From Bacteroidia bacterium (GTDB taxonomy: Bacteria; Bacteroidota; Bacteroidia; Cytophagales; Cyclobacteriaceae): a stretch of 7,210 bases of DNA. Where the stretch lies: positions 1 through 7,210 of the forward strand of contig JANXRR010000638.1 of NCBI GenBank assembly GCA_025356795.1, written 5' to 3'. Below, piece by piece: positions 1 through 7,120 of the stretch. Positions within the stretch are counted from its first letter, which is position 1; each line of letters opens with the position of its first letter. The notes under the pieces were generated by a model. The model worked only from the letters and a program-made list of their open reading frames with translations. It did no database searches and was not told where the DNA came from. A program made the position numbers and the translations under genes.

Positions 1-433
1 CTTCTTCTTTTTCAAAAATCACTTGATCTTTATACGAATGAAAAGCAATACTTTTGGCTTTAAGAATTGAATGTATAGTTTCGTCACGCTTTCGGGCGTA
101 AGGCTCATAATCGTGATTGGTATAAACCGCTTTTGGATTCAATTTTTTGTATAGCTCCACGGGATTTCCGTAAAGGATACAAAGTGAGGAGCCTAACTTT
201 TCAAGAGCTGTTTGTATGATTTGTAACGATTGATGGATGAACTCGACTCGCGCATCCGATTTATCTTCTAACTTATCTAAAATTTCAGTGTCAAAAATAA
301 AGACAGGAAGCACCTCGATGTTTTCTTTCAAAGCATGATACAGCCCGCAGTTATCTTCCAATCGCAAGTCTCTCCTAAACCAGAAAAGTGTAGTAGAAGA
401 GTTGATACTATTCTGAGTGTCAAGGTTTTTCAT
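1..433 (-). CDS. phrB: DNA photolyase / cryptochrome family protein, N-terminal part (truncated by window edge)
   Basis: This is the N-terminal 144 codons of a deoxyribodipyrimidine photolyase, a light-driven flavoenzyme that splits UV-induced pyrimidine dimers in DNA. The start is ATG at 433, and the frame stays open to the left edge. Residues 16-27 read LFWFRRDLRLED, the hallmark opening of the family's Rossmann-like antenna-binding domain. This is followed by VLPVFIFD (41-48) and by YTNHDYEPYARKRDE around 104-118, another strongly conserved segment. The FAD-binding helical domain, which would separate a CPD photolyase from a cryptochrome-like protein, lies outside the window. The gene starts 31 bases after the stop of the upstream membrane-protein gene on the same strand, so read-through transcription is possible. 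A functional link to that transporter is not evident. Family membership is very sure; the exact subclass is open. Confidence 0.93.
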   Translation of the reverse strand, partial: MKNLDTQNSINSSTTLFWFRRDLRLEDNCGLYHALKENIEVLPVFIFDTEILDKLEDKSDARVEFIHQSLQIIQTALEKLGSSLCILYGNPVELYKKLNPKAVYTNHDYEPYARKRDETIHSILKAKSIAFHSYKDQVIFEKEE

Positions 434-464
434 ATCTTACTTTAACACCCGTATTTATAAAAAG

Positions 465-1469
465 TTAAAGACGAAGCGACTCAAATGAATAAAAATATTT
501 CTTGTACCACGAAATGGAAACAGTGGCATATATGAAAACAAGAAACCAGGATAAAGTGAATAATATCAAAGTAAACGATATTAAGAACGTTATCGAGATA
601 AACTGAATATATCGATCCATGTTCATGTTAAGATGATACAATGAGCTGTGAATAAAAAGTAAGTATGCCATTCCAAAAATGATGACTGCAAAAAGATCTA
701 CAACATGTACTTTGTTAACGATCATCAAGAATATTTCTGGTATGATTAGCAGCGTATAAACTAGTGCTAGCACTAAGTATCGTTTTATGCTTGACAGAGG
801 TAAATTTTTGGTAAAGGTGAGATAACTGTCTTCCCATTTCCTAATTTCAAAAATCAAAATTGCGTGAGCTGTTAAACCTAATAAAAAGCCCATGAACGGA
901 ATTCTATTTTCATAATGATCGAGTGGGATTTGGAAGAAACCAACGACTGCGAGATAGGAAAATAACTTGGTGACCATTGTAATCAATTTCAAATCATTCA
1001 TGATAAATGATAAATAAAACCAAGTCAATGTTTTCTTTTTTGGAAATTGAATATGGAAGAGGGGAGAACGATACAATGATGACGGATTATTCAATTGGAA
1101 GACTGAGATTACACTCATTGTAAAACATAGTAGAAAATTGAAGGAAAGTAAGAATATACCAATCAATAAATTGCCTTGTTTAAACGCAACTAACGAAGTG
1201 ACAAGTGCATAAGCCCACACAGGTAGGTGAATAAATCCATGAGTAAACAATAAATATCCAATTTGGTGTGATCGTGGTAAACAAGTAAGGGTGAATAAAA
1301 ATGAATTTTGTGGCCATGCAAAAGAACTAATTACAAACTGACTGCTTTTAACTGAGTACACAAACCAAACACTAAAAACAATTAACAGAAAGGAGGTTGA
1401 CTGAATAATTCCTGTCATCAGTGAAAGATGATAAGAAACCAATTGCGAGCCTTCCACCATGCCGAACAT
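465..1469 (-). CDS. Multi-spanning membrane protein, probable ABC-transporter permease (start likely further upstream)
   Basis: This is a very hydrophobic protein of 334 residues from the first ATG, with about eight predicted membrane segments. Approximate positions are 15-40, 70-95, 100-125, 160-183, 190-212, 230-252, 258-282 and 290-320. I see no catalytic motif and no named family signature. Its role is inferred from context: it lies directly downstream of an ABC ATPase gene on the same strand and supplies the membrane part such an ATPase needs. The substrate is unknown. The ATG at 1469 is doubtful, because the same frame is open upstream to about 1559 and encodes hydrophobic sequence (for example FQFYQQNTGLFLFIFFV) that runs straight into the annotated start. 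That stretch contains no ATG, GTG or TTG. A start near 1541 (ATT, giving about 358 residues and a 5-base gap to the ATPase stop) would fit better. It could also be a non-permease accessory membrane protein. Confidence 0.72.
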   Translation of the reverse strand: MFGMVEGSQLVSYHLSLMTGIIQSTSFLLIVFSVWFVYSVKSSQFVISSFAWPQNSFLFTLTCLPRSHQIGYLLFTHGFIHLPVWAYALVTSLVAFKQGNLLIGIFLLSFNFLLCFTMSVISVFQLNNPSSLYRSPLFHIQFPKKKTLTWFYLSFIMNDLKLITMVTKLFSYLAVVGFFQIPLDHYENRIPFMGFLLGLTAHAILIFEIRKWEDSYLTFTKNLPLSSIKRYLVLALVYTLLIIPEIFLMIVNKVHVVDLFAVIIFGMAYLLFIHSSLYHLNMNMDRYIQFISITFLISFTLILFTLSWFLVFIYATVSISWYKKYFYSFESLRL

Positions 1470-1546
1470 AACAAAAAAGATGAAAAGAAATAAGCCAGTG
1501 TTTTGTTGATAGAATTGAAAAACAATAACTCTGTTTAAAATTTTGC

Positions 1547-2179
1547 TTATAGAAAACAGACTGTTTTATCTTTTACCAAAACGCCTTGAATGGTTTTGAG
1601 GGCATCATGCTCTAATAATTGATGAGAAGTTATTAAGAAGGAAACCTTCTTTTCTGATTGATATGAGTTAATTAATTTAAGGAGGATAGGAATGGAATGA
1701 TCCTCTAGCGTTACAAGTGGTTCATCTAATAAAATCAATTTAGGCTCGCCAATAAAAGCCAGCACCAATGAAAGTTTCTTTACCATGCCACTTGAATAGG
1801 TGCCAATTGGATTGGAAAGAAAAGACTGGATGTTAAATACATCTACAAGGTTTTTCACGTCAACAGAGCTGGCACTTTTTGTTTTTTCAAATAGATGGAT
1901 AAGATCATAGCCGGTTAAAAAAGAAGGAAATAACGGTTCGGCTTCGGCATAGTTAACATACTTTCTATAATCAATAGGATTTTTTTTTATGTCTGTGGAG
2001 GTATTTAGTAAAATGGTGCCTTCAAAAGGTAACAAACCTGCCATTATTTTAAGCAAAGTAGTTTTACCCGAACCATTGCCTCCTTTTATCCAATAGATGC
2101 CATCGGTAAATTTCAGGTGAGGTATAGACAAGATTAATTGTCCACTGTATTCTTTCTTTATGTTTGCGATCTCTAACAT
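1547..2179 (-). CDS. ABC transporter ATP-binding protein
   Basis: This is a 210-residue, single-domain ABC ATPase that should couple ATP hydrolysis to transport through a membrane partner, most likely the next gene. Walker A is GGNGSGKT at 33-40. The signature region is TYSSGMVKK at 127-135, in place of LSGGQ. Walker B is LILLDEP at 148-154 with the catalytic Glu153, and the H-loop is ITSHQ with His186. The Q-loop region (YAEAEPLF, 77-84) appears to have no glutamine, and the D-loop (VTLED) is also divergent. The start is ATG at 2179: the sequence MLEIANIKKEY is the usual beginning of an ABC domain. The frame is open further upstream, but the extra residues would overlap the preceding LacI gene and look unlike protein. 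At 210 residues it is near the short end of the family, as in small exporters of the CcmA or bacteriocin-export type. The substrate is unknown. A run of nine A (coding strand) lies at 1980-1988. Confidence 0.92.
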   Translation of the reverse strand: MLEIANIKKEYSGQLILSIPHLKFTDGIYWIKGGNGSGKTTLLKIMAGLLPFEGTILLNTSTDIKKNPIDYRKYVNYAEAEPLFPSFLTGYDLIHLFEKTKSASSVDVKNLVDVFNIQSFLSNPIGTYSSGMVKKLSLVLAFIGEPKLILLDEPLVTLEDHSIPILLKLINSYQSEKKVSFLITSHQLLEHDALKTIQGVLVKDKTVCFL

Positions 2180-2222
2180 ACTAAAGTGTACGAAAAAAAG
2201 TAGACTGAGTTTCTGATTTTTT

Positions 2223-3236
2223 TTAAAGCGAGCCGCCATCCATAACAACTGGATCGGTAGAAATTTCGGTATTCTCCTTATGGCCCTGAAGGTAGTTGAG
2301 CATGCGACTGAACGCAAGTTGGCCTAACTTGTGGCCGCTGGTTTCTATGAAGGTTATTTCAGGATGATAGAATTTTGGGAAGAGCCCATTGCTTATGGCT
2401 ATTATTCCAACCTCTTCTGGCACATTGAGTTTCAGCACTTGCACAGCTTTCATGGTGCCAATGAGAACCTCATCTGTCATACAGAAAATAGCATCAGGCT
2501 TTTGTTCTGCCGAAAAATATTTGTATACAATTTCTGTTGTTTCATTTACACTGGAAGAATGTTCAATAAGTAGCGTTGGATTTTTTTCAAGGCCAGGCGA
2601 AAAGAATAAATTATTGAACGTTGCCGAGTAGGAGGTAAGCCTTCTTTGAGTAATGGATAAATCGATGTTGCCAAATATGGAAAGAATGTCTTTTTTCTTT
2701 TTCTTTATTAAGGCTTCAGCGGCAAGTGAGGCAGCTCGTTCATCGTTGAAGCTAACTCTTGGAAACATATCTGAGTTAGGTACCTTGTCAAAAAAAATAA
2801 CGGGTATATCTAACTCTTGCAGTTTTATAAAGGGGAGTATGTCTTTTGTATACGTAGAGATACAAGCTAGCACACCTGCTACATGGCGTTGCTTGCAAAT
2901 TTTTAAATTATCTATTTCAGTATTTACATCATCGCTCGAAACTAAAATCATTAAACTGTAGCCATGCTTGCGTGCCTCGCCCTCAATAGAAGAAATGACA
3001 GAATCATAGAAGAAGCCCGAGAGGCTAGGAACAATAACGCCCAACTCTTTTGTGTTGTTGGTGCGAAGTCCCGCGGCCGTAAGGTTAGGTTCATACTCCA
3101 ACTTCTTTGCTAAGTCTTTAACTTTCTTTTTTGTTTCAGGGGCTATGTCTGGATGATCCTTTAATGCACGCGAAATAGTAGAAGTGCTAAGGTTAAGAAT
3201 CTTAGAAAGATCGAATATGGTTGTATTTTGTTTCAC
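2223..3236 (-). CDS. LacI-family transcriptional regulator (GTG start)
   Basis: This is a 337-residue DNA-binding regulator of the LacI/GalR family, normally a dimeric repressor released by a small, often sugar-derived ligand. The N-terminal helix-turn-helix spans about 5-50 and includes TIFDLSKILNLSTSTISRAL (6-25). The hinge follows near 51-60. From ELGVIVP (64-70) onward comes a periplasmic-binding-protein-like ligand domain, with IPVIFFDK (144-151), PDAIFCMTDE (247-256) and VPEEVGIIAISN (272-283). The start codon is GTG at 3234-3236. An in-frame TAA lies four codons upstream and no ATG lies between, and the helix-turn-helix begins where the family expects it. The gene follows the GGT-like gene after 102 bases and precedes the ABC ATPase by 43 bases, all on the same strand. 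A perfect palindrome at 3271-3283 is a candidate operator for autoregulation. The regulated genes and ligand cannot be read from the sequence. Confidence 0.95.
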   Translation of the reverse strand: MKQNTTIFDLSKILNLSTSTISRALKDHPDIAPETKKKVKDLAKKLEYEPNLTAAGLRTNNTKELGVIVPSLSGFFYDSVISSIEGEARKHGYSLMILVSSDDVNTEIDNLKICKQRHVAGVLACISTYTKDILPFIKLQELDIPVIFFDKVPNSDMFPRVSFNDERAASLAAEALIKKKKKDILSIFGNIDLSITQRRLTSYSATFNNLFFSPGLEKNPTLLIEHSSSVNETTEIVYKYFSAEQKPDAIFCMTDEVLIGTMKAVQVLKLNVPEEVGIIAISNGLFPKFYHPEITFIETSGHKLGQLAFSRMLNYLQGHKENTEISTDPVVMDGGSL

Positions 3237-3270
3237 TCGTTTAGTTTAAAGTTAATCCCAATTATCAGTC

Positions 3271-3283
3271 ATTGATTATCAAT
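3271..3283. repeat. Perfect short palindrome upstream of the LacI-type gene, possible operator
   Basis: The sequence ATTGAT-T-ATCAAT is a perfect inverted repeat with one central base, 35-47 bases before the GTG start of the LacI-type gene, inside the 102-base gap behind the GGT-like gene. A copy of ATTATCA also occurs 14 bases away at 3261-3267. LacI-type repressors bind palindromes and often control their own genes, so an operator is possible. However, most LacI-type sites have a central CG, and the region is AT-rich enough for short palindromes to arise by chance. Confidence 0.3.
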
Positions 3284-3338
3284 TAATATTATTATTGGAA
3301 TAAGCTTATATTATTCACCAACAACGGATAACGAAAAC

Positions 3339-5177
3339 TCACCAACCAATTCCATAATCATCCTCATAGTTACTGGAACCTCCCCAGAAGCTGCCGTGTT
3401 TCCAATCGAAATAGATGGCATTGAGAGGCCCTGATGTGCGGTCGCGGTAATACGGTTTATAACCCATTGAAATAAGATCTTTTCGTATCCATGCCGGAAT
3501 ACTATTGTTGAGTAGAATAGAACCAGGCTTTGGTTTGCGGTCTTCTCCACCCAACGAAAGATACAATTGATCAGTATTAAAATTAGGAGCTTCTGTTGAT
3601 TCCTGCACATTCATACCAAAGTCAACAACATTTAAAAAGAACTGCAACAGATTTTGATCTTGAGTGTCGCCAGCTTGCACTGCAAAGGCAAGAAATGGCT
3701 TGCCGTCTTTCATTGCCAAGGTAGGTGTAAGTGTTACCCGTGGCCGTTTGCCTGGTTCGACCACGTTGAATGGATTGAGCTTTGGATCGAGCACAAAGCT
3801 TTGCATACGCTGGCTCATGCCCACGCCGGTCTTTCCTGCAATACATGCCGGTATCCATCCACCACTGGGTGTTACTGAAACAACCCAACCCTCTTCATCG
3901 GTAGCTTCAATTGAGGTGGTTCCCAATCTTAATTGAAACATGTATTCTTCGCTTAAAGAGCTTTCCTTTTGTAAATTATTAGCTTGCCCCCAATTCATTA
4001 AAATAGTGGTATAAGGATTTTGTTTCCCCTCAAAAGGATAGGGGTCACCCGGAGCGGCTTTCGCATCGTTTTTATTGGGATTGATAGATTGGGCGCGTTG
4101 CTTGGCATACTCTTTTGACAATAAGCCTTTCATGGGTTGTGCGGGAGCAAAAGCAGGATCACCATAGTAAAAATCGCGATCAGCAAAAGAAAGATTCATA
4201 GCCTGATACACAGTATGAATATATTTGGCTGAATTATATCCCATGTTTTTCAAATCAAAATTCTCTAGTATGTTCAGTGCTTGTAGCATTACAGGCCCTT
4301 GAGTCCATTGCGCCAGTTTATATACATCAATGCCTCTGTAATTGGTGGTTAACGGTTCTTCAGTTTTTACTTTCCAGTTGGCTAAATCGCTTTCGGTAAT
4401 CAAGCCTCCTTGCTCTTGCACACCCCTCACAAACTCTTTAGCAATGTCGCCTTTATAAAAACGATCATAAGCTGCGTAGATAGCTTCTTTTCTGCTCTTG
4501 CCCTTCTTTAATGCAATTTGTTCAGCTTCCACTAATTTCTTTAACGTCTCCAATAAATCGAGTTGCTTAAATATTTCTCCCGCTTCTGGCCCTTCTCTTT
4601 TTTCACCTATGTGTGGAAGAAAAACGGCTTTAGAATAAGGCCATTCTTTTAGTCTCTCTTTATTGTTTTCTATGGAATTGGCAGTTTGAATTTCCATTGG
4701 GTAGCCCTCGGCTTGTTGCATGGCAGGTGCTAATACTTCTTTTAGGCTTAGCTTTCCATACTCAGCCAACATGGTGCAAAGGCCTCCGGGAGTTCCTGGA
4801 GTTACGGCTGCCAACGGGCCATATTGCGGTGGATAATTCATTCCTTTTCCTTTGAAGAAATCTGCCGTGGCTCCCGTAGGTGCAACCCCCAACGCATTGA
4901 TGCCAATTATTTTACCTGTTTTAGGATTGTAGATAAGCGCTTGTGTTTCACCGCCCCAACTCAACACATCCCACATGGTGCACGTAGACGCCAACATGGC
5001 ACAGGCAGCATCTACCGCATTGCCCCCTTTTTGAAACATCATAGATCCCGCAGTAGCGGCCAGCGGCTTTCCTGTAATGGCCATCCAATGCTTGCCATGA
5101 AGCACAGGCTTTTGCGTAGACTGTGCCAAAACAGCGAACGAAATTAGAGAAACAAAAAGAACAGAAAAAGTTTTCAT
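3339..5177 (-). CDS. Gamma-glutamyltranspeptidase-fold protein, secreted (Ntn hydrolase), atypical binding site
   Basis: This is a 612-residue GGT-family protein, an N-terminal-nucleophile hydrolase made as a precursor and cleaved into two subunits. Residues 1-19 (MKTFSVLFVSLISFAVLAQ) look like a signal peptide cleaved near Ala18-Gln19, so it should act in the periplasm. The segment FQKGGNAVDAACAML (48-62) is the typical N-terminal GGT motif. The expected self-cleavage site is Gly419/Thr420 in LGTTSIEATDEEGWVVSVT, giving subunits of about 400 residues (after signal removal) and 193 residues, with Thr420 as nucleophile. DFGMNVQESTEAPNF (519-533) is also typical of the family. Compared by eye with E. 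coli GGT, Arg114, Asp433 and Ser462-Ser463 correspond to Leu96, Ser460 and Val481-Thr482, and the Gly483-Gly484 pair to Ala502-Gly503. The protein therefore probably belongs to a divergent branch with another substrate than glutathione. The start at 5177 is fixed by the signal peptide. It diverges from the MFS gene and precedes the LacI gene. Confidence 0.92.
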   Translation of the reverse strand: MKTFSVLFVSLISFAVLAQSTQKPVLHGKHWMAITGKPLAATAGSMMFQKGGNAVDAACAMLASTCTMWDVLSWGGETQALIYNPKTGKIIGINALGVAPTGATADFFKGKGMNYPPQYGPLAAVTPGTPGGLCTMLAEYGKLSLKEVLAPAMQQAEGYPMEIQTANSIENNKERLKEWPYSKAVFLPHIGEKREGPEAGEIFKQLDLLETLKKLVEAEQIALKKGKSRKEAIYAAYDRFYKGDIAKEFVRGVQEQGGLITESDLANWKVKTEEPLTTNYRGIDVYKLAQWTQGPVMLQALNILENFDLKNMGYNSAKYIHTVYQAMNLSFADRDFYYGDPAFAPAQPMKGLLSKEYAKQRAQSINPNKNDAKAAPGDPYPFEGKQNPYTTILMNWGQANNLQKESSLSEEYMFQLRLGTTSIEATDEEGWVVSVTPSGGWIPACIAGKTGVGMSQRMQSFVLDPKLNPFNVVEPGKRPRVTLTPTLAMKDGKPFLAFAVQAGDTQDQNLLQFFLNVVDFGMNVQESTEAPNFNTDQLYLSLGGEDRKPKPGSILLNNSIPAWIRKDLISMGYKPYYRDRTSGPLNAIYFDWKHGSFWGGSSNYEDDYGIGW

Positions 5178-5196
5178 AAAGGATTATTTGCTTGGC

Positions 5197-5226
5197 TAAA
5201 TATAGAGGAAGCTAGTAACAAATCAA
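5197..5226 (-). promoter_or_regulatory. Possible Bacteroidota-type promoter for the GGT-like gene
   Basis: On the minus strand, TTG (5226-5224) is followed after 19 bases by TATATTTA (5204-5197). This matches the Bacteroidota -7 consensus TAnnTTTG at all but the last base, with a normal spacer. It ends 19 bases before the ATG of the GGT-like gene, which would give a very short leader. The rest of the 203-base divergent gap (5178-5380) shows no convincing promoter for the MFS gene. It does hold a weak imperfect inverted repeat at 5261-5279. Confidence 0.35.
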
Positions 5227-5380
5227 CCTAGGATTTTATAACCATTGCTTTTGTGTTGGGATCAGGTACTAATACTGATGTGAGGTAGCAGCGCCCCACG
5301 CCAATCAAATCTTACCTTAATTTGTAATTTCTACTTCTTTGTTCTTACTTGGTCGTTAGTAAATTGTAATTGATAAACGT

Positions 5381-6913
5381 ATGCGCCAATCTACCGCTGA
5401 GAAAAAAAAACTATGGTCTGTGATAATTGCCTCTTCTGTGGGCACCCTGATAGAATGGTACGATTTTTTCATTTTTGGAAGCCTGGCTGTTATACTTTCC
5501 GAACAATTCTTTCCCAAGAGCAATCCTACTGCAGCATTTCTTTCTACGCTGGCTACATTTGCCGCTGGTTTTGTGGTGCGACCGTTCGGAGCACTGGTGT
5601 TTGGCAGGCTAGGCGATCTGGTTGGTAGAAAATACACTTTTCTTGTCACGCTTGTGCTGATGGGTGGCTCTACCTTTGCCATCGGCCTCGTGCCAGGCTA
5701 TGAAACCATTGGTATTTTCGCTCCCTTGCTTGTGTTGCTACTGCGCTTGGCTCAAGGTCTTGCCCTTGGCGGGGAATATGGAGGTGCCGCCACCTACGTT
5801 GCAGAGTATGCACCCGAAGGCAAACGCGGCTACTATACCAGCTTTATACAAACAACAGCCACGCTTGGCTTCTTTGTTTCGCTGGGAGTAATTTTGCTGG
5901 TAAGAAATTATATAGGTGTGGATGCTTTTGCAAATTGGGGATGGCGCATTCCATTTCTACTTTCCTCTGTGTTGGTTGGTGTTTCTATTTTTATCCGACT
6001 CAGAATGCAAGAGTCGCCCTTGTTTACCAGGATAAAAACGGAGGGCAAACTTTCGAAGAACCCTATCAAAGAAAGTTTTGGCAACAAGGAAAACCTGAAG
6101 CTGGTGTTGTTGGCTCTTTTTGGGGCAACCGCTGGCCAGGGAGTAATTTGGTACACAGGGCAATTTTATGCCCTTTCCTTCTTGCAGAAGAATTGCTTAG
6201 TAGAATTTTCACAGGCGTATTACATCATGGCCATTGCTTTATTGCTGGGCACACCGTTGTTTATTGCCTTTGGCGCGTGGTCGGATAAAATCGGACGAAA
6301 ATATATTATGATGACTGGGTTGATACTATCGGCCATTCTCTATCGGCCCCTTTACAAACAGATGTATTCATTAACCACTCTTGAACTGAAAACAGAAATA
6401 GTAGGAGCTGAACATATTTCCCGAACTACCAATTACACAGAAGACGGAGATACAGTAAGAGTTATGAAACATATCACTTCTTTTACTGATAATAGTAAAC
6501 TTACCATTAGCACGAAAACAATTTCTGGTGTAAAGTTGAAAGAATCCAAGCCAGAAATAAAGAAAGAAGTGACAATGGGCACTACGCATTTTATAGCGAT
6601 GGTGCTCCTTATTTTTATACAAATTGTTTTAGTGGCGATGGTTTACGGGCCGATTGCGGCCTTTTTAGTAGAATTGTTTCCCACCAAAATACGCTACACC
6701 TCCATGTCTTTGCCCTACCATATTGGCAACGGTATTTTTGGGGGTCTTACTCCCTTTATTGCTACAAGCTTGTTTGAGTACAGTAAAACGAAAGCCACAC
6801 CCGAAGGCGATCCATTTGCTGGACTGTGGTATCCTATTGCAGTGGCTGCTATTTGCTTTGTAATTGGAATGATCTACCTAAGCAACAGACTCAAAATTAG
6901 TGTGAAAGAGTAG
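5381..6913 (+). CDS. MFS transporter, metabolite:H+ symporter (ProP/ShiA/KgtP-like) family
   Basis: This is a 510-residue inner-membrane transporter with twelve expected membrane helices, importing a small metabolite with protons. The family is shown by SSVGTLIEWYDFFIFG (18-33), FVVRPFGALVFGRLGDLVGRK (64-84, containing MFS motif A), RLAQGLALGGEYGG (122-135), RMQESPLF (208-215) and the second motif-A copy WSDKIGRK (300-307). ELFPTKIRYTSMS (431-443) is the usual C-terminal marker. Known relatives carry proline/betaine, shikimate, alpha-ketoglutarate or citrate; the substrate here is not predictable. Most such proteins have about 430-450 residues. The extra length is a polar segment at about 321-400, between the second motif A and the following helix, probably a periplasmic loop. 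Its DNA is clearly more AT-rich than the rest of the gene. Long loops at this place occur in some homologues, so it need not be damage. ATG 5381 follows an in-frame stop closely. The gene is divergent from the GGT-like gene. Confidence 0.94.
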   Translation: MRQSTAEKKKLWSVIIASSVGTLIEWYDFFIFGSLAVILSEQFFPKSNPTAAFLSTLATFAAGFVVRPFGALVFGRLGDLVGRKYTFLVTLVLMGGSTFAIGLVPGYETIGIFAPLLVLLLRLAQGLALGGEYGGAATYVAEYAPEGKRGYYTSFIQTTATLGFFVSLGVILLVRNYIGVDAFANWGWRIPFLLSSVLVGVSIFIRLRMQESPLFTRIKTEGKLSKNPIKESFGNKENLKLVLLALFGATAGQGVIWYTGQFYALSFLQKNCLVEFSQAYYIMAIALLLGTPLFIAFGAWSDKIGRKYIMMTGLILSAILYRPLYKQMYSLTTLELKTEIVGAEHISRTTNYTEDGDTVRVMKHITSFTDNSKLTISTKTISGVKLKESKPEIKKEVTMGTTHFIAMVLLIFIQIVLVAMVYGPIAAFLVELFPTKIRYTSMSLPYHIGNGIFGGLTPFIATSLFEYSKTKATPEGDPFAGLWYPIAVAAICFVIGMIYLSNRLKISVKE

Positions 6914-7013
6914 CTTTAAGTAGCATTCTGTTCAACTTTTTTGAGAAAAAACTAGATATAACAGTTAATTAATAAAACTTTAATAGCGAAAAATATCAGC
7001 TTTATACCCTCCC

Positions 7014-7032
7014 GTGTTTACACTATAAACAC
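7014..7032. repeat. Perfect inverted repeat in the intergenic region after the MFS gene
   Basis: GTGTTTA-CACTA-TAAACAC is a perfect 7-bp inverted repeat with a 5-base centre, about 100 bases after the MFS stop and about 170 bases before the next gene. It has no T-tract behind it, so it is not a typical intrinsic terminator. A distal regulator site for the gene at 7203 or a weak RNA hairpin are the alternatives. No specific binding protein can be named. Confidence 0.45.
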
Positions 7033-7120
7033 TTAGCCAATAGATTGTTATTGTCTGAAAATCCTTCTACTTAAATGTGAAAAAAGCAAGATCAGATCGT
7101 TTAAAATCGATTGAATATCA

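Noticed and set aside
2180..2317. Longer ATPase version starting at 2317
   Set aside because: The extra 46 residues overlap the end of the LacI-type gene, lack ABC-domain character, and the natural start MLEIANIKKEY lies at 2179.
4824..5147. Plus-strand open frame of 107 codons opposite the GGT-like gene
   Set aside because: It lies wholly within a clearly coding minus-strand gene, its product is low-complexity and cysteine/arginine/histidine-rich, and it shows no family motif. It is a shadow frame.
5261..5279. Imperfect inverted repeat ATCAGGTA / TACTGAT in the divergent gap as operator
   Set aside because: The arms match only with one bulged base, and nothing else supports a binding site.
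5317..5324. TTAATTTG as a -7 box for the MFS gene
   Set aside because: It differs from TAnnTTTG at the important second base, and no TTTG or TTG lies at the right distance upstream.
6934..6951. TTTTTT-GAG-AAAAAA just after the MFS stop as a terminator
   Set aside because: The stem is only A-T pairs with a three-base loop and no following T-tract, so it would be too weak for a confident terminator call.
7105..7112. AATCGATT as a LacI-type operator with central CG
   Set aside because: Only eight bases are symmetric and the flanking positions break symmetry, so it could arise by chance in AT-rich DNA.
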